64,000 nucleotides of DNA from Acanthosepion pharaonis (taxonomy: Eukaryota; Mollusca; Cephalopoda; Sepiida; Sepiidae), in contig CAHIKZ030005437.1 in the NCBI GenBank assembly GCA_903632075.3, forward strand, positions 756,501-820,500, read 5' to 3'. Each line of letters opens with the position of its first letter. The stretch's first letter is position 1. The notes beneath the pieces were generated by a model that was not told the origin of the DNA, ran no database searches, and was given only the letters and a program-made list of their open reading frames with translations. The translations under genes were made by a program, and so were the position numbers. Of this stretch, positions 21,900 to 32,864 are shown piece by piece.

Positions 21900-24800
21900 G
21901 AGAGAGCGAGAGAGGCTGAAAAACTGTTGATAGGACGCATCTTCTATATTTCATTGAGCAAGCATCAGTATACTGATTTTGAGAAGTGTGACTGAGAACT
22001 TTTCTGCACCATCTTGTGTATACCTTAATATGATGAACATATATGCATAGAGGGGAATTATTTCGAAGAATTCACTGCTTGAATGTTCGATTTAATAGTA
22101 CTGATTCAGTCGACAAATAATGCCATGTAGTTGCTTTCTTCTCTTACACGTAACTCTCACTGTTCAGATGGCAAATCTAGATACTGTGCATCTTTACTCC
22201 GCCAACGCCTACTATCCCATGATAACATCAAAATAGCAAATCCAACGCCTTTATCTTGGTGATATCGACGGAGAAAGTATATTACAATTCATCTCTAGTC
22301 TCGCTTTAATTCCGGGGAGAATTTGATCTCAGAAAAATGAACCGAAAATATTAAAAGGAAGAATATTGTCATTATAAACCCTTTTAATTGTAATTAAATA
22401 ACCTTTTATCTTTAATTTCGAAATTAATTAATTTTGTAATCATTTAAAATCTCCTTCGCTTATCTTTTTCTTTTCTGTTTATATAATTTCTCTATTCACC
22501 CTCTGTGTCAATTATTTAAAGAAGCTTTATTTATGATTCTAAAAGAAGACAGTCATATCTATACTTCATGTTATTCATAACCATGTTAATGTCGGCGCGT
22601 TGTGCTCGTTGTCCCCAAGGGCTTCTGAAATTAGAAATTATTCAGTTCTTAGAATTAAAAAACAAAAACTGTATTCAAATTTTTTTTTTTGTTTTACTTG
22701 AACCATTTGTCTCTGGTGTGTAGTCTAAAAATGCTACTTCGCTCCCCGAGAAGCAGATTGAATCTTTTTGTTTTCTAATTTCAATTGTATTATCATAGAT
22801 GCACGAATGCATGAATACAGGATGGCCTGTGTGCTTTACAGTAGCAGAATTCAATTGGAAAACTCACAAATACCCAAGGTTTAAATAGAGAAAAGAAACC
22901 AATCGAAATGGAAGCAAAAATAACAGAGAAATCATTAAATATATGACCCTATCTTATCATTTTTATAGTCTTCATAGAATCGTTTAATTTATTCACTCTA
23001 TTTTTAATACAGAAAACAAAGCCAGAAAATAAAATAGGATAAAAAATCCGACAGGAATCTATTTCGATATGCTACACATATTGGCTAAAACAGCATTTAT
23101 TCTACTTATTAAAAAAATAATGTGAGGAAAAAATAACCTCTATGAAGCAAATATTTAAAAAAAAAAAAAAACTTGATACAAAATCATTTGGAATAGTATT
23201 TTTTATCATCCATACACACATTTATAGAAGCAGGCTAAATAAGTTTGATATCTCAATTACTATACACAGTATGGGTACATAGTGAATTGCAAAATAACTA
23301 CACAACCCTCCCGAGGAAATCTTGTAATTGTTGCATGTTTTCCACAATTCTTTATCACTTGAGTCTTTTACATCAATAATACATATTTCATCTAAAACTT
23401 TCCAACCAGGAAAAACTTTAGTGCAGCACTGGAATTATTTTTAGAAAACGATTATTATCATGAATGTTGTTGTAAAATTCTACACCAACTTACTAGTATA
23501 TTTTTTTATCTACTCTTACACAAAATACATTATTACTTAAGCAATCCCCCCAGCCTCGGACAAGTGCAGTTGGATAATTTTCCCTAGTTGAAGAAGAGAT
23601 GTTGGATTTGTAATGTCACTCGAAACATTTATACTTACAAGGTCAGCTTTAATTGCACTGAGCCATGAAATTCCGAAACAATTTCTTATTGCATGGTCTT
23701 GAAACAGTGTTCTTTCTTTACTGATGTTTCATTAGGTAGCTTCATTGCGTAATTGATTCGTATTTGAATGCTATTTAATTTAAGCACCATGTGCATTAAT
23801 GGCTACGCTTAAATACCTGGAGAAAAGTTTTCATTGCAAAACGGTGCCGATTCTGACAAATTTGATGACAATCGAGAATCATCTTTAAGATATAAACGTT
23901 TGAATTTTAGACGGTTCAGAATATTTCAATTCTTTTTGATTTGATGAATTGATAGTTTTTAGATATGGTTGTTCTATTGGTAGTTGAAATTACAAAAGAA
24001 TTTTCTGGTTAATTTAAAATCATTCTATTCAATAATACTGCAGTACGTGACGTTGTACATTATTCTCATCACGGGGGACAAAAATTCCAGGCACAGATTC
24101 ATATAAAATCCCTTAGCAAAAGACGCACACTTGACTTTGTCAGCGAAGATCACATTTGTTTGATTATGAGCTATATCAATTTTCTACCACAGATGACATT
24201 TTGAATTCTGGTCAAACAATTACACTTCGGTTACACCTGCCGCAATACCTTCCCTCTGAAATGCTATCTGAATCGCTGGTGTGTGCGTGTGTAAGATCTG
24301 TTTTTGCCTCCATATATAGATAGTTTTTACCGGCTTATTTCCAAACATATGATCTTGCAGGTCAGATTGTGCAGTATTTTCGAAATTACATTAGTGTATA
24401 TTTTAACTACTAAATCACCAACAGAATTTTTTTTTAATGACGAATTAATAAGAACCTGCAACAATATTTGTTTCGGTGTTTTTAAGAACTGCAACGAGCA
24501 TTTCATAATCGGGATGAGACGAATTTTAGAGAGCTTTCTCCAACTTTGATGTTTTACATTTTTTATTTATTTTTTTTCTTTGTTTCTATTTTCTTTCTAC
24601 TTTTCATAATGCATTCTCGGATTAGTATAAGCATTCATTTTCTTATTTTGTCGTAGACATAGCACATTCATATATACATCATGAAAAATGTGGGATTGAA
24701 AGTATTTAGTATTTGTAATAGTCTTTACCACAAATCTGAGAATAAGTTTTCAGGGATATTATAAAAAAATAATTCCTAAAAGTTTCTGTTTCTCTCAGAT

Positions 24801-25223
24801 ATTTTGTCGTAGTTACACTGTTTTGAATGGAAGTGTTTTTTAATGCAGGATTTTTGCAATTTAAGAAACTCGTAACTTAAATTTTTGCAAGCTTCTTTCA
24901 GTTAATTGGGAATTATTTGCAACTCTGAGTAAATTAAAGTTAAATTAAACTTAAAAACAGATATCCATATCGCGAAAATAACGTTTAAAATTTAGCGATC
25001 TTATGTTTATATTCCTATTCTTTATCATATTTAAATTGCTTTGCATTCTGGGAAAAGATAGTAAAGGGGTTTTGCCTTCCCAACGGATTGAAATTCAGTG
25101 TTTTTTCTTTTTTATTTCTTAGACCTTTGCCACCCAAAGTTAAAGAGCCCAGACTACTCTTCTACTTAAACTATAGCTGAGGAGACTCATACCTTTTTCA
25201 AGTGCTTTGTGCGGAAAAGGAAA
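21312..25223. other. No gene recognised; (TA)n and a GC-richer patch inside
   Basis: A TA dinucleotide run lies at about 21860-21897. A GC-richer patch at 21640-21800 includes the small palindrome TACCTGGCATGCGCCAGGTA and an 87-codon open frame (21468-21731) without a known domain; it could be an old SINE or promoter-like island. From 22 to 25.2 kb I see only AT-rich DNA and short frames. Confidence 0.4.
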
Positions 25224-25290
25224 ACACGGACTAGCTCAGAATTTGAACCTGTTTCCTCGATTTTATTTTCCGTTACGCTATCTGTGAGCA
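25224..25290 (-). repeat. tRNA-derived SINE-like head
   Basis: On the minus strand TAGCGTAACGG (A-box-like) is followed by GGTTCAAATTCTGAGC (B-box-like). It is short and isolated; a tRNA pseudogene is the alternative. Confidence 0.5.
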
Positions 25291-25685
25291 TAAAAATTCT
25301 TCAGTTTTGTCTATCAGTTCAGTTTGCCAACTAATCTATTTGCAGAATGTGGTTTCGTTTAAGAATTGGCATTTTAAGCTGTTGTAATAGCAGATGAAAT
25401 TAATCTAGTTCTATTAGTGGGTTGATTCATTTACCTTCGGTCACATCAACTTTTATGCAATGGGATTTTTTCAATTTCCCAGATCATCACACGCGTATTA
25501 CCGATAATGTTTTGCTACGAAATATAAAAGTTTAATTTAATGTCTTAATTTGAAAGTTGAATTCACAATTTTGATCCTATTTGACGCTGTTTTCAACAAA
25601 TCTGATTAGAAAACGCAACATAATTTAGTTCAATCCATCTTTTAACGGTAGTATCAAAACCAACATCGGTAGGATTTTTCTACAT

Positions 25686-26190
25686 TTAATATACAAGCAT
25701 TTCAGCGGTAACCCGTAACTCAACAGAATCTTCAATCAGAAGAATACAAAGATTAGTTAAAGCTGCACTAGAAAACTTGAGTAATATAGCACAGCATAAT
25801 AACGTAAGTTTAAACAAATACTTAAGCAACACTAATAGTAATATTAACACAGAAAAAAAGTGTAATTGCCGAAAAGGCATTATCTGTCTGAAGAAAAACA
25901 AATGTATGTATAAAGGCGTCATCTATAAGGCTAACACTTGGCATAGTGGCGAAATAAAATTTTATTTCGTTTCAACAGCAAGTAACTGAAAAATGAGATT
26001 TTACCATCCCAAAATGAACATTGACAATAATCAATACGCAAATACTACAGCTCACTCAAAGTTTTACTGGGATATTAAAACAGACAACGGTAGTAAAATC
26101 GTTGCCAAAATTACACCCCTTTTTCCGGCCGCAACCTGTGTTTGCTGGAAAAAAATTCCTCCTCACAAATATTAATGACCGAAATCTATT
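25686..26190 (+). pseudogene. PLE GIY-YIG endonuclease with cysteine-rich linker, nearly intact
   Basis: The frame 25777-25989 reads KKCNCRKGIICLKKNKC, MYKGVIYKANTW and KFYFVSTASN; after one stop and a frame change it continues with MRFYHPKMNI, YANTTAHSKFYWDIK and IVAKITP. In Penelope-like endonucleases a CxC...C...C cysteine cluster is followed by the GIY-equivalent (V/I)Y(K/Q)A, the YIG-equivalent Y(x)G(S/T)(T), an R(F/Y)xxHK helix and ALSKxxWxxK. All are present in order, with YIG degenerate (YFVST). The RT that should precede it is missing or unreadable. This is a different lineage from the 20-kb and 60-kb PLE copies, whose endonuclease lacks this spacing. Confidence 0.82.
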
Positions 26191-26609
26191 TAATAAATGA
26201 AATGAGCTAATGCTAGGTTGTAATGATAGGAAGAAATTTCTCTTAAAATATTTTAATTCTGGATAAATATATTATTTAAATTTCGCTTTCACTTCCAATA
26301 TTTTAGGTTACCCCCCGCACTTTAACCATTTTAACATATGTTATTAACTAACGTTTTACCCAGCGTTCCTCTTTTAAACTTTCAAATTGCTTTCTTTTAA
26401 TATGTTTTATAATGCTTCAATACCTACATCGTCTTTTCTGTATTTACACTCCAATATTATATTAAACTTATTTTAAATTTGCGCTGTGAATCTGCGTTTA
26501 ATTTAGTGTTACTCTCATAAAAACCAGTATATTAATTGTTTTAAATCATAAGTAATATTTCTTGCCTGATTAGTTGGTAGAACACTCCAAACGTTGTTAT
26601 ATATATATA
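26191..26609. other. AT-rich spacer between PLE endonuclease and foldback
   Basis: No frames or repeats except a short AT run at 26600-26610. It could be the 3' UTR of the PLE fragment upstream. Confidence 0.4.
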
Positions 26610-26670
26610 TATGAAAGAAAAATACAGAAAAAACAAATTTCTGAATATGCATTATTAATGTTAAAATAAA

Positions 26671-26716
26671 GTCGACGTCGGACGTTTCGGTCTATTTAAG
26701 ACCATCTTCAGGGACA
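26671..26716 (-). ncRNA. Hammerhead-like motif, left arm of foldback
   Basis: Minus strand order: GTCC, CTGAAGA, T, stem II GGTCT/AGACC closed by TAAAT, GAAA, stem III ACGT-CCG-ACGT, C, GAC. Stem II (5 bp) and stem III (4 bp) are strong and CUGANGA and GAAA are exact. One extra T sits between the core and stem II, and stem I pairs only as GAC/GTC if one C is bulged. The right-arm copy has ATGAAGA at the core. Confidence 0.45.
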
Positions 26717-27450
26717 TTTTCATTTAAACATAATTAACATTATAACTTATAACAATTTAACACAAAAGACGATGGACATAAGAGCCCAACTAATTCAAAC
26801 AGATAACTGAAATTTTATACAGATCAGCGTTCTGTTTAAATATGATCACGTAGTCGTCTCGTGGGCGATGTTGTTAAGACGTATTCGAAGATGATTTCCA
26901 AAAATTAAAATATCAAAAAGTCGATTGAAAAATTTTTATAAAAAGTTAAAGAAATCTCTTTAAATCCATATATTTGCTTACATACTGTCTACTGAAAATA
27001 CAAACCTGAATTTACTTTATAACGTGGAAGATTTCAAGCTTGGACGAGAATAATAGATCAAGTAAGGAATGGAATTTTTATCGAACTGTTTTTTAGAACT
27101 GTTGCATCGTTTTTGAAATCATTTTGGATTTGCATTGTAAAGGAAGGACTTTCAAGCTTGTTGAAGATATAAGAACCAATTGTTTCACTACGTATTCCAA
27201 CATCAACGGAAGAGATTTCTTTAACTTTTTATAAAAATTTTTCAATCGACTTTTGATATTTTAATTTTGAAATCATCTTCGAATACGTCTTAACAACATC
27301 GCCCACGAGACGACTACGTGATCATATTTAAACAGAACGCTGATCTGTATAAAATTTCAGTTATCTGTTTGAATTAGTTGGGCTCTTATGTCCATCGTCT
27401 TTTGTGTTAAATTGTTATAAGTTATAATGTTAATTATGTTTAAATGAAAA

Positions 27451-27500
27451 TGTCCATGAAGATGGTCTTAAATAGACCGAAACGTCCGACGTCGACTTTT
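27451..27500 (+). ncRNA. Hammerhead-like motif, right arm of foldback (core altered)
   Basis: Same layout as the left-arm motif on the plus strand, with identical stem II (GGTCT/AGACC) and stem III (ACGT/ACGT), but the first core base is A (ATGAAGA). C3 is required in the hammerhead core, so this copy is likely dead. Confidence 0.4.
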
Positions 27501-27575
27501 TATTTTAACATTAATAATGCATATTCAGAATTTTGTTTTTTTCTGTATTTTTCTTTCATACTGTCGGATTTATAT

Positions 27576-27576
<1 letters not shown>

Positions 27577-27644
<68 letters not shown>
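27577..27644 (+). repeat. (TA)n microsatellite
   Basis: Uninterrupted TA/AT dinucleotides of about 67 bp directly outside the foldback; further TA- and TG-rich patches continue to about 27860. Confidence 0.95.
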
Positions 27645-27651
<7 letters not shown>

Positions 27652-27865
27652 CGAATATTACAACATAAATATGTTATAAAATCATTATAAAAATAGGCAT
27701 TTTGTTTCAATACTTCTGATGTTTTATCAATGATGTATATATAATGTTTATATATATATATATATGTTTATATATATATACGTGTTTTATTTATATATAT
27801 ATTGTTTTCATATATATATTTTTATATGTGTGTATATATGTGTTTATATGTGTGTGTGTATGTTT

Positions 27866-28126
27866 TGAACATTAAAAAATATTGAGAAAAAAAAAATTAA
27901 AATTTTCAGACACACTCGGTTGTATATTAATATTGTTGCTTTTTCAATTAGATTTCTCGATTAGTTTCGGACAGAATAGTCATCATCAGGAGAACAAATT
28001 CTGCTTGTTAGTAGCAGTGAACTAGAGGAATGAAGGACTTTCTGAAGAAAATAAACTTTATCAGTAGTTTTCATTTTTTATCGTTAATTTTGGTCAGTCC
28101 TTGTGTTGGTCAAACGGCTTATTTTA

Positions 28127-28157
<31 letters not shown>

Positions 28158-28556
28158 GATAGCGGCTGGATAGATTCATGGTACTCTGAATTCACTTGCT
28201 CATTTGTTCCAGGGAAGGGGATGGGTCTGTGTTAATTGTATGTTATCATTTAGTTTTTCGGGAGTGTGCGTGATGTGTATAAGTGTATATATTAGGATGG
28301 GTGTGTATAAGTGTGAGACCTCAACACCTCTACAAGAATCTCTGTCTTGTGAAAGTGAGAAATATGGGTAGGGCTTGATATATGGGGTTATATATTATTC
28401 TATGTTGTTAAATTTGTGATTTAACCCGTCTGGATGGAGTGTTTGAGGCACAACATCCATTTGTCTTTATGGTCTTCTAGATTTTATCTAATGTTATTTT
28501 TTCTGACCTTTTCTATTTTATCAATTATAGTGAATTTGGCATGGCTTTTAAAATCC

Positions 28557-28562
<6 letters not shown>
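27866..28562 (-). mobile_element. PLE 3' fragment: endonuclease C-terminus, 3' UTR and terminal hammerhead
   Basis: Read on the minus strand from 28562: QDFKSHAKFTIIDKIEKVRK, NLEDHKDKWMLCLKHSIQTG. This resembles the C-terminal end of PLE endonuclease ORFs, where FxxHAKFTxIE(Q) is followed by LxxRExFWILxLxTLxPxGLN. One stop is present. About 450 bp of 3' UTR follows, with a poly-A (28129-28157 as T on plus), then the hammerhead-like motif at 27954-27994. The segment 27866-28045 is homologous to 55812-55980, which shows where the family terminus lies. Everything upstream is replaced by (TA)n. Confidence 0.7.
27954..27994 (-). ncRNA. Hammerhead-like motif, PLE terminus (family with copy at 55897)
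   Basis: Minus strand: TTCTC, CTGATGA, T, GAC-TATTCT-GTC, C, GAAAC, TA, ATC, GAGAA. Stem I TTCTC/GAGAA is a perfect 5 bp. CUGAUGA and GAAA are exact, stem II is 3 bp beyond a T/C mismatch, and stem III is A-U plus a C/A mismatch. The copy at 55897-55937 restores the stem III C-G pair and changes stem I to TCCTC/GAGGA. Confidence 0.55.
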
Positions 28563-28600
<38 letters not shown>

Positions 28601-28713
28601 CATATATATATATATATATAGAGAGAGAGATAGATATAGATATATGTATGTATGTATATATATTTAACCACAGGAGACTTATCATCTTATAAGCAATAAA
28701 AATATTTAAAAGT

Positions 28714-28762
<49 letters not shown>
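28562..28762 (+). repeat. (TA)n clusters with GA/GATA and GTAT stretches
   Basis: TA runs at 28562-28598, about 28602-28620 and 28717-28762 with short GAGA, TAGATA and TATG runs between. The first run interrupts the PLE coding fragment at its 5' side. Confidence 0.92.
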
Positions 28763-28765
<3 letters not shown>

Positions 28766-29938
28766 AATCCCCAACCCAAACTTCCACGACTCCAAAAATT
28801 TGTCATATAATAAACATCCATATGTCATCAAAGTAGAGACCCCATGATAACGAAAGAAAAACCCTCAGATCACACCTCAATTTCCAACCTATAAATGAGT
28901 AAAACATTTCTTCAGTTAGTTATTCTAAAAATCGCTTGAGAATGAAACTGTACTCTAAATTTTAAGTTTAATATTGAAATCAAACTAAGAGGACTCTTTT
29001 CAGGATTTCTACAGTTACATAATTTTTCTTTATTTTTGTTTATTCTTGTTTCAGTATCTATATTTTTTTTGATTTTGGTATAAGTATTTATTCATGATTT
29101 TAATGAATCATGTCCTTTGTGCATACATGAAAAGTTAAATATTATTAAGTTTCTGAAAAAAAAATTATTAAATCAAAGAAATGAAATAGCGATTTTTTGT
29201 AGACTTTACCAATTTTTTCCTTAAGCAATAACTAATTTTATCAAACTAAACTAGCCTATTTATATGTGATCATAAATAAAATAGTTTATAACTACATAAT
29301 TAGATTCTAATATATTAATTTTAACATTATCATATATGTACTCATTTAGTAAATAATTTAAAATAAAATAATTTAAATATAATATCTTGAGTCGGTACAA
29401 ATAAAAATATAAATATTAAAAATTTGACTAAATAATATTCGAATGTCCATTTTGAAAAAAATCGTGATTGAAATTAATATAAAAAATTAAAATTGAATAA
29501 AAATGTATTGCTATTGAAACTCAGACGATGTGTTTGAACATAGACACTACCACAAATTTCTACTTGAAAAAAGGAACTTTGTGTCAACAGACAGATACCC
29601 CAGCTCCCACTCTGACTTGACCGACTAGATAGCTACAATACATAAAATACGTGAGTTTTCTAAATAAGTTAAATCTTAACACCCCTAAAATAAAAAAAAG
29701 ATTAATTTTTCCTTAAAATATCAAATTTGTCTGGACTTATAAATTAAGTAAATCATTTTCAAAAAAGTTATTATTAGTATCGCGTGATAATGAAACAGAA
29801 CTTTGTATTTTAAGTTTAATTTTTATGATTGAATTTGAATTGAGATTGCCGTTTTAAAACATGGGAATCTCGATGATGACATGTTTTTAAAAAAACAATT
29901 ATAATATATATATATGTGTGTGTGTGTGTGTGCGTTTA

Positions 29939-29970
<32 letters not shown>

Positions 29971-30744
29971 TACTATGAAAATAGGCTAAGTGCAACAATT
30001 ATTTTCATATTTTTTATGTTTATACGTTATTTTTATAGGTACAGATATTTAAGTAAATTCTCTGTTTATGATAAACAGTATTAACAACTGTTACCGACTT
30101 CAATATCCATGAAATTTCATAGAAAATGTATGTCTTCCGATAAGATTCGAACCATTATTCTACACGGAACCGTGCTATAGCATTTACCATCAGAAGATGC
30201 ATCTGCTTAGCTATGTCAAATTATTCTTTTCAAACAACAAATTTTCCATGATTAATCTCTGGCAAATCTTAGTTCATTTCATAATATATATGTATGAAGA
30301 AATATATATATTATCGATTTGGAGTAGGCGATTAAAGCGTACAGAACCTTTGAAAATTTTCTGAAATCCATACCATGTTTGACCCATGCCTTGTGAGTAA
30401 AATTTTGTTTACGGCAATATTGGGTAGCCGTCATTTGTTATGCTATCACGAATTCACAAGTCACAGTGCTGACTTTGTTCAGACTGTTGATCATGCTAGA
30501 TAACGTGGTCTCTCAGAAACTGTAACTAATGTCCCTTCAGCATAGTTGCATTATAAACCGCAGATGGGCTCTTTTGGTGTTCAACAACCCCGATTGTGCC
30601 TGAGTAGGCGTCTTCAACGTCTAGCCACCTCAATAGACAGGCCTCCTTTCAGCCGAAGCGTTTTCTGCCTTTATCAAGGAAAATATACCCATGCATTTTT
30701 ACACACACACACATCATAAACGAAAATGACATGTTCATCATTAA
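28763..30744. other. AT-rich DNA; weak internal duplication and small SSRs
   Basis: Segments around 28900-29000 and 29750-29860 share the order TTATTxTxxxxATCGC...GATAATGAAAC...TTTTAAGTTTAAT, suggesting an old duplication or two copies of one repeat. TG and TA runs lie at about 29905-29970. No coding sequence is recognised. Confidence 0.4.
30131..30200 (-). repeat. tRNA-like / SINE-like segment
   Basis: The minus strand contains GGTTCGAATCTTATCGG, a good B box, with a T-arm-like context, preceded about 45 bases earlier by TGATGGTAAATG, a weak A box. The acceptor ends do not pair well. It is either a tRNA pseudogene or a SINE head. Confidence 0.4.
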
Positions 30745-31170
30745 TTAGTCATTGCTAAGGATCGCCCTCTCTAACCTAACTTTCTGTCCTGGAGTAGCAA
30801 GGTGCCACACAAGATTCATGTACGATTTAATTTTAAAGTTTTTTTCACTGCTTTTGGACTTTCATAGCTGGAACTTCTCTCTCACGTGCCAAACGGCTTA
30901 TGGATTGAATTGGATCTTTTCTAATTGTTCTGTTTAGCTTTAAGTTGAAATGATGATCCTTCTTCCTGTTGTGACCTCCTAATTCAGTTTTCCTCCCTAC
31001 TGTTCTATATATTTTAAACCTATTCACCGTTCTCTTGATGGTTGTGGAATGGACTTTGAAGCCAGAGTATGAAGGTTGGTACCATTATTGAAAGCCTGAA
31101 TTATCTTTTTCCTCTCCCCATTGCTCATTTGGGAAGACAGTGGCGCTAACACAAAATGATTTTAACCTGT
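30745..31170 (-). pseudogene. Mariner/Tc1-superfamily transposase, N-terminal DNA-binding part
   Basis: Minus-strand frames give MSNGERKKIIQAFNNGTN, then KRTVNRFKIYRTVGRKTELG, GHNRKK, LNRTIRKDPIQSISRLARER and, after a stop and frame change, LKSYMNLVWHLATPGQKV. The order matches the paired helix-turn-helix region of mariner-like transposases: first HTH (xxRxxIIxxxxxG), linker VxRxxxxYxxTGxxxxRxxxGR, second HTH (IRRNPxxSxRxLAREMxVS), then LKxYxxxxxxxLTxxQKxxR. The catalytic DDE/D domain is absent downstream. Several stops show that it is dead. Confidence 0.72.
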
Positions 31171-31239
31171 TCTCTTTTTAGTTGAATAACTCAACGGGTT
31201 TTTCAGAAAGTCTCATGACAAATGGTGTCAAGATGGCTA

Positions 31240-31399
31240 TATATATATGTGTGTGCGTGTGTGTGCGTGTGTGACTGCTGAGTGTAGATAATGTTTGTAA
31301 TCCCCATATTTTAGATATAGTAACGAATAGAAACTGGTGAGGAATAGAGGATAAAATTATTTGCTGAAACAGTAGCGACAGCTGGCTATATATAAAGTT

Positions 31400-31472
<73 letters not shown>
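31240..31472 (+). repeat. TG-rich patch and (CA)n-(TA)n microsatellite
   Basis: TATA/GTGTGC repeats at about 31236-31275, then a CA run at 31406-31440 passing directly into TA to 31472. A 108-codon minus-strand frame here encodes only the repeat (IYIYI, CVCVC). Confidence 0.93.
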
Positions 31473-31476
<4 letters not shown>

Positions 31477-32745
31477 TTGCTTGCAATATATCCTTATTTC
31501 TCATCAGCTGGTTGTTAAATTAGTTTTTGCTTTTCATTGGACTCTAGGTTTTGCTGTTTTATTCCAATGAGTTGGCTTCGATTAATATCGATTTACTACG
31601 TTCGAGTCGGTCAGTTACGAACTCCTAATATCAACGTCGCCATGTATGTGCTCCTAACATCTTTACTTCACTGATGATGTGTTGAGGTCACTGGATCTTC
31701 GTTCAATTGAATTTCTTAACAAGTAGGATTCGCGCTAGACCAGATTGTCTTGATATTCCTGGAGGTACCATTCTTATCACGTCTGTATCTCGTTGTACTT
31801 GCATTTCATTTACTGTCACAGGATTTCTGAATCGAAAATAAATATTGGCTTCCAACATATTTCAGACTTCTCAAGCAAATCTGTCACATGATGCAATTTA
31901 GAACTTAAGGATTAATCTGTCGCCAACTGATGGCTCAGGCATCATTTTCTTCGCTATATAACTTGTTTGGCACCATTTTTCATTTCCTTTGCCGTCCGAT
32001 TATTGTTTTTATTTCTTTATCTATTTTCAGTTGTCTATATTCATCTGTTTTTTTTCTTTTTTATATTTTCTCTTTAATCATATGTTCAGCTGATATATAC
32101 TTGATTAAATGTCTGTATTGAAATCAGTGAGATTTGTCGTCCGATTTTATTGTACGAAAATGGTTATAGCCAGTGCTGGATGATTTATGCGTGAGAAGAA
32201 CAATGGCTCTTTGCTGTTAATGAGACTTTCTTAATAAATTATAGATTTGTGGCGATATTATTTTTTATTAAATTTACTTTCATAAAATGTTCTGTGTGCA
32301 ATGAAAATACAAAGAGCGTGAGTAGGACATATGCTTAATATTAGTCAGTTTCGTGACTGAAAGCGCTGAATAATTTCTAATGCGGCCAGAAGACAAATTT
32401 CGAAATTTTCAAGCTTGATATGTCTTGGAAGAATAGGTGTCACATAGTTTTAAAACCTTCCCCCAGTTCGGTCATTTGTGGTGCAAATGTAATAAATGAC
32501 ATGTAATCATCCATTCTCATGAGGCCTGAAAATAATATTTATTGAATTCTTCAGAAGAGAATTTTTTAAAAAAATCTAATGCAGTTGCATGTTTACCTGC
32601 TGAAATTTTTTTTTTTTTTTTAAATTTTTTACCGGTTGTCATTCACAGTTTAAATTTGGGCTTAAGGATTTGAATCAAATTATTCAGTCTACATGCCTGC
32701 TTCTTGAAACAAATAGAACTTGAATTTTGAAGTGTTTGATATTTT
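31473..32745. other. No gene recognised
   Basis: A 40-bp block at 31559-31600 (GGCTTCGATTAATATCGATT) recurs at 32915-32953 in the same orientation; it may mark copies of an old repeat. No coding signal is recognised. Confidence 0.4.
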
Positions 32746-32864
32746 AAATTTCAACTTGAATTATTGTGCAATTAAAATTTGAACTCTACAAAAGCTTATG
32801 ACCAAAAATAAGGTCATTTGTAGAGTTTAAATTTTAATTGCACAATAATTCAGGTTGAAATTTA
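32746..32864. repeat. Inverted repeat hairpin, about 46-bp arms
   Basis: The left arm (about 32746-32792), containing TTGAATTATTGTGCAATTAA, is mirrored on the right (about 32817-32864) as TTAATTGCACAATAATTCAG with only a couple of mismatches. The short loop holds its own small inverted pair TGACC/GGTCA. No TSD or protein is evident. Confidence 0.9.

Larger units (their letters stand above)
26610..27560. mobile_element. 951-bp foldback with 351-bp inverted arms and a hammerhead-like motif in each arm
   Basis: Arm 26610-26960 and arm 27210-27560 are reverse complements over their full 351 bp with few differences, separated by a 249-bp unique centre. Each arm has, about 45-100 bp from its outer end, a CTGAAGA-stem-GAAAC-ACGT-type motif (26671-26716 minus, 27451-27500 plus). 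The centre, read on the minus strand, is open for more than 40 codons without a recognised domain. The upstream plus-strand neighbour is a PLE endonuclease, so this may be a head-to-head or tail-to-tail joined pair of PLE termini. (TA)n runs abut both ends. Confidence 0.93.

Noticed and set aside
30131..30200. Possible functional tRNA gene
   Set aside because: Good B box but poor acceptor and D-arm pairing; kept only as tRNA-like.
30620..30690. AAAACGCTTCGGCTGAAAGG next to TTGATAAAGGCAG on the minus strand, looking like a PLE terminal motif
   Set aside because: The core order is wrong for a hammerhead (no CTGANGA and no GAAAC after a pairing stem) and no element body adjoins.
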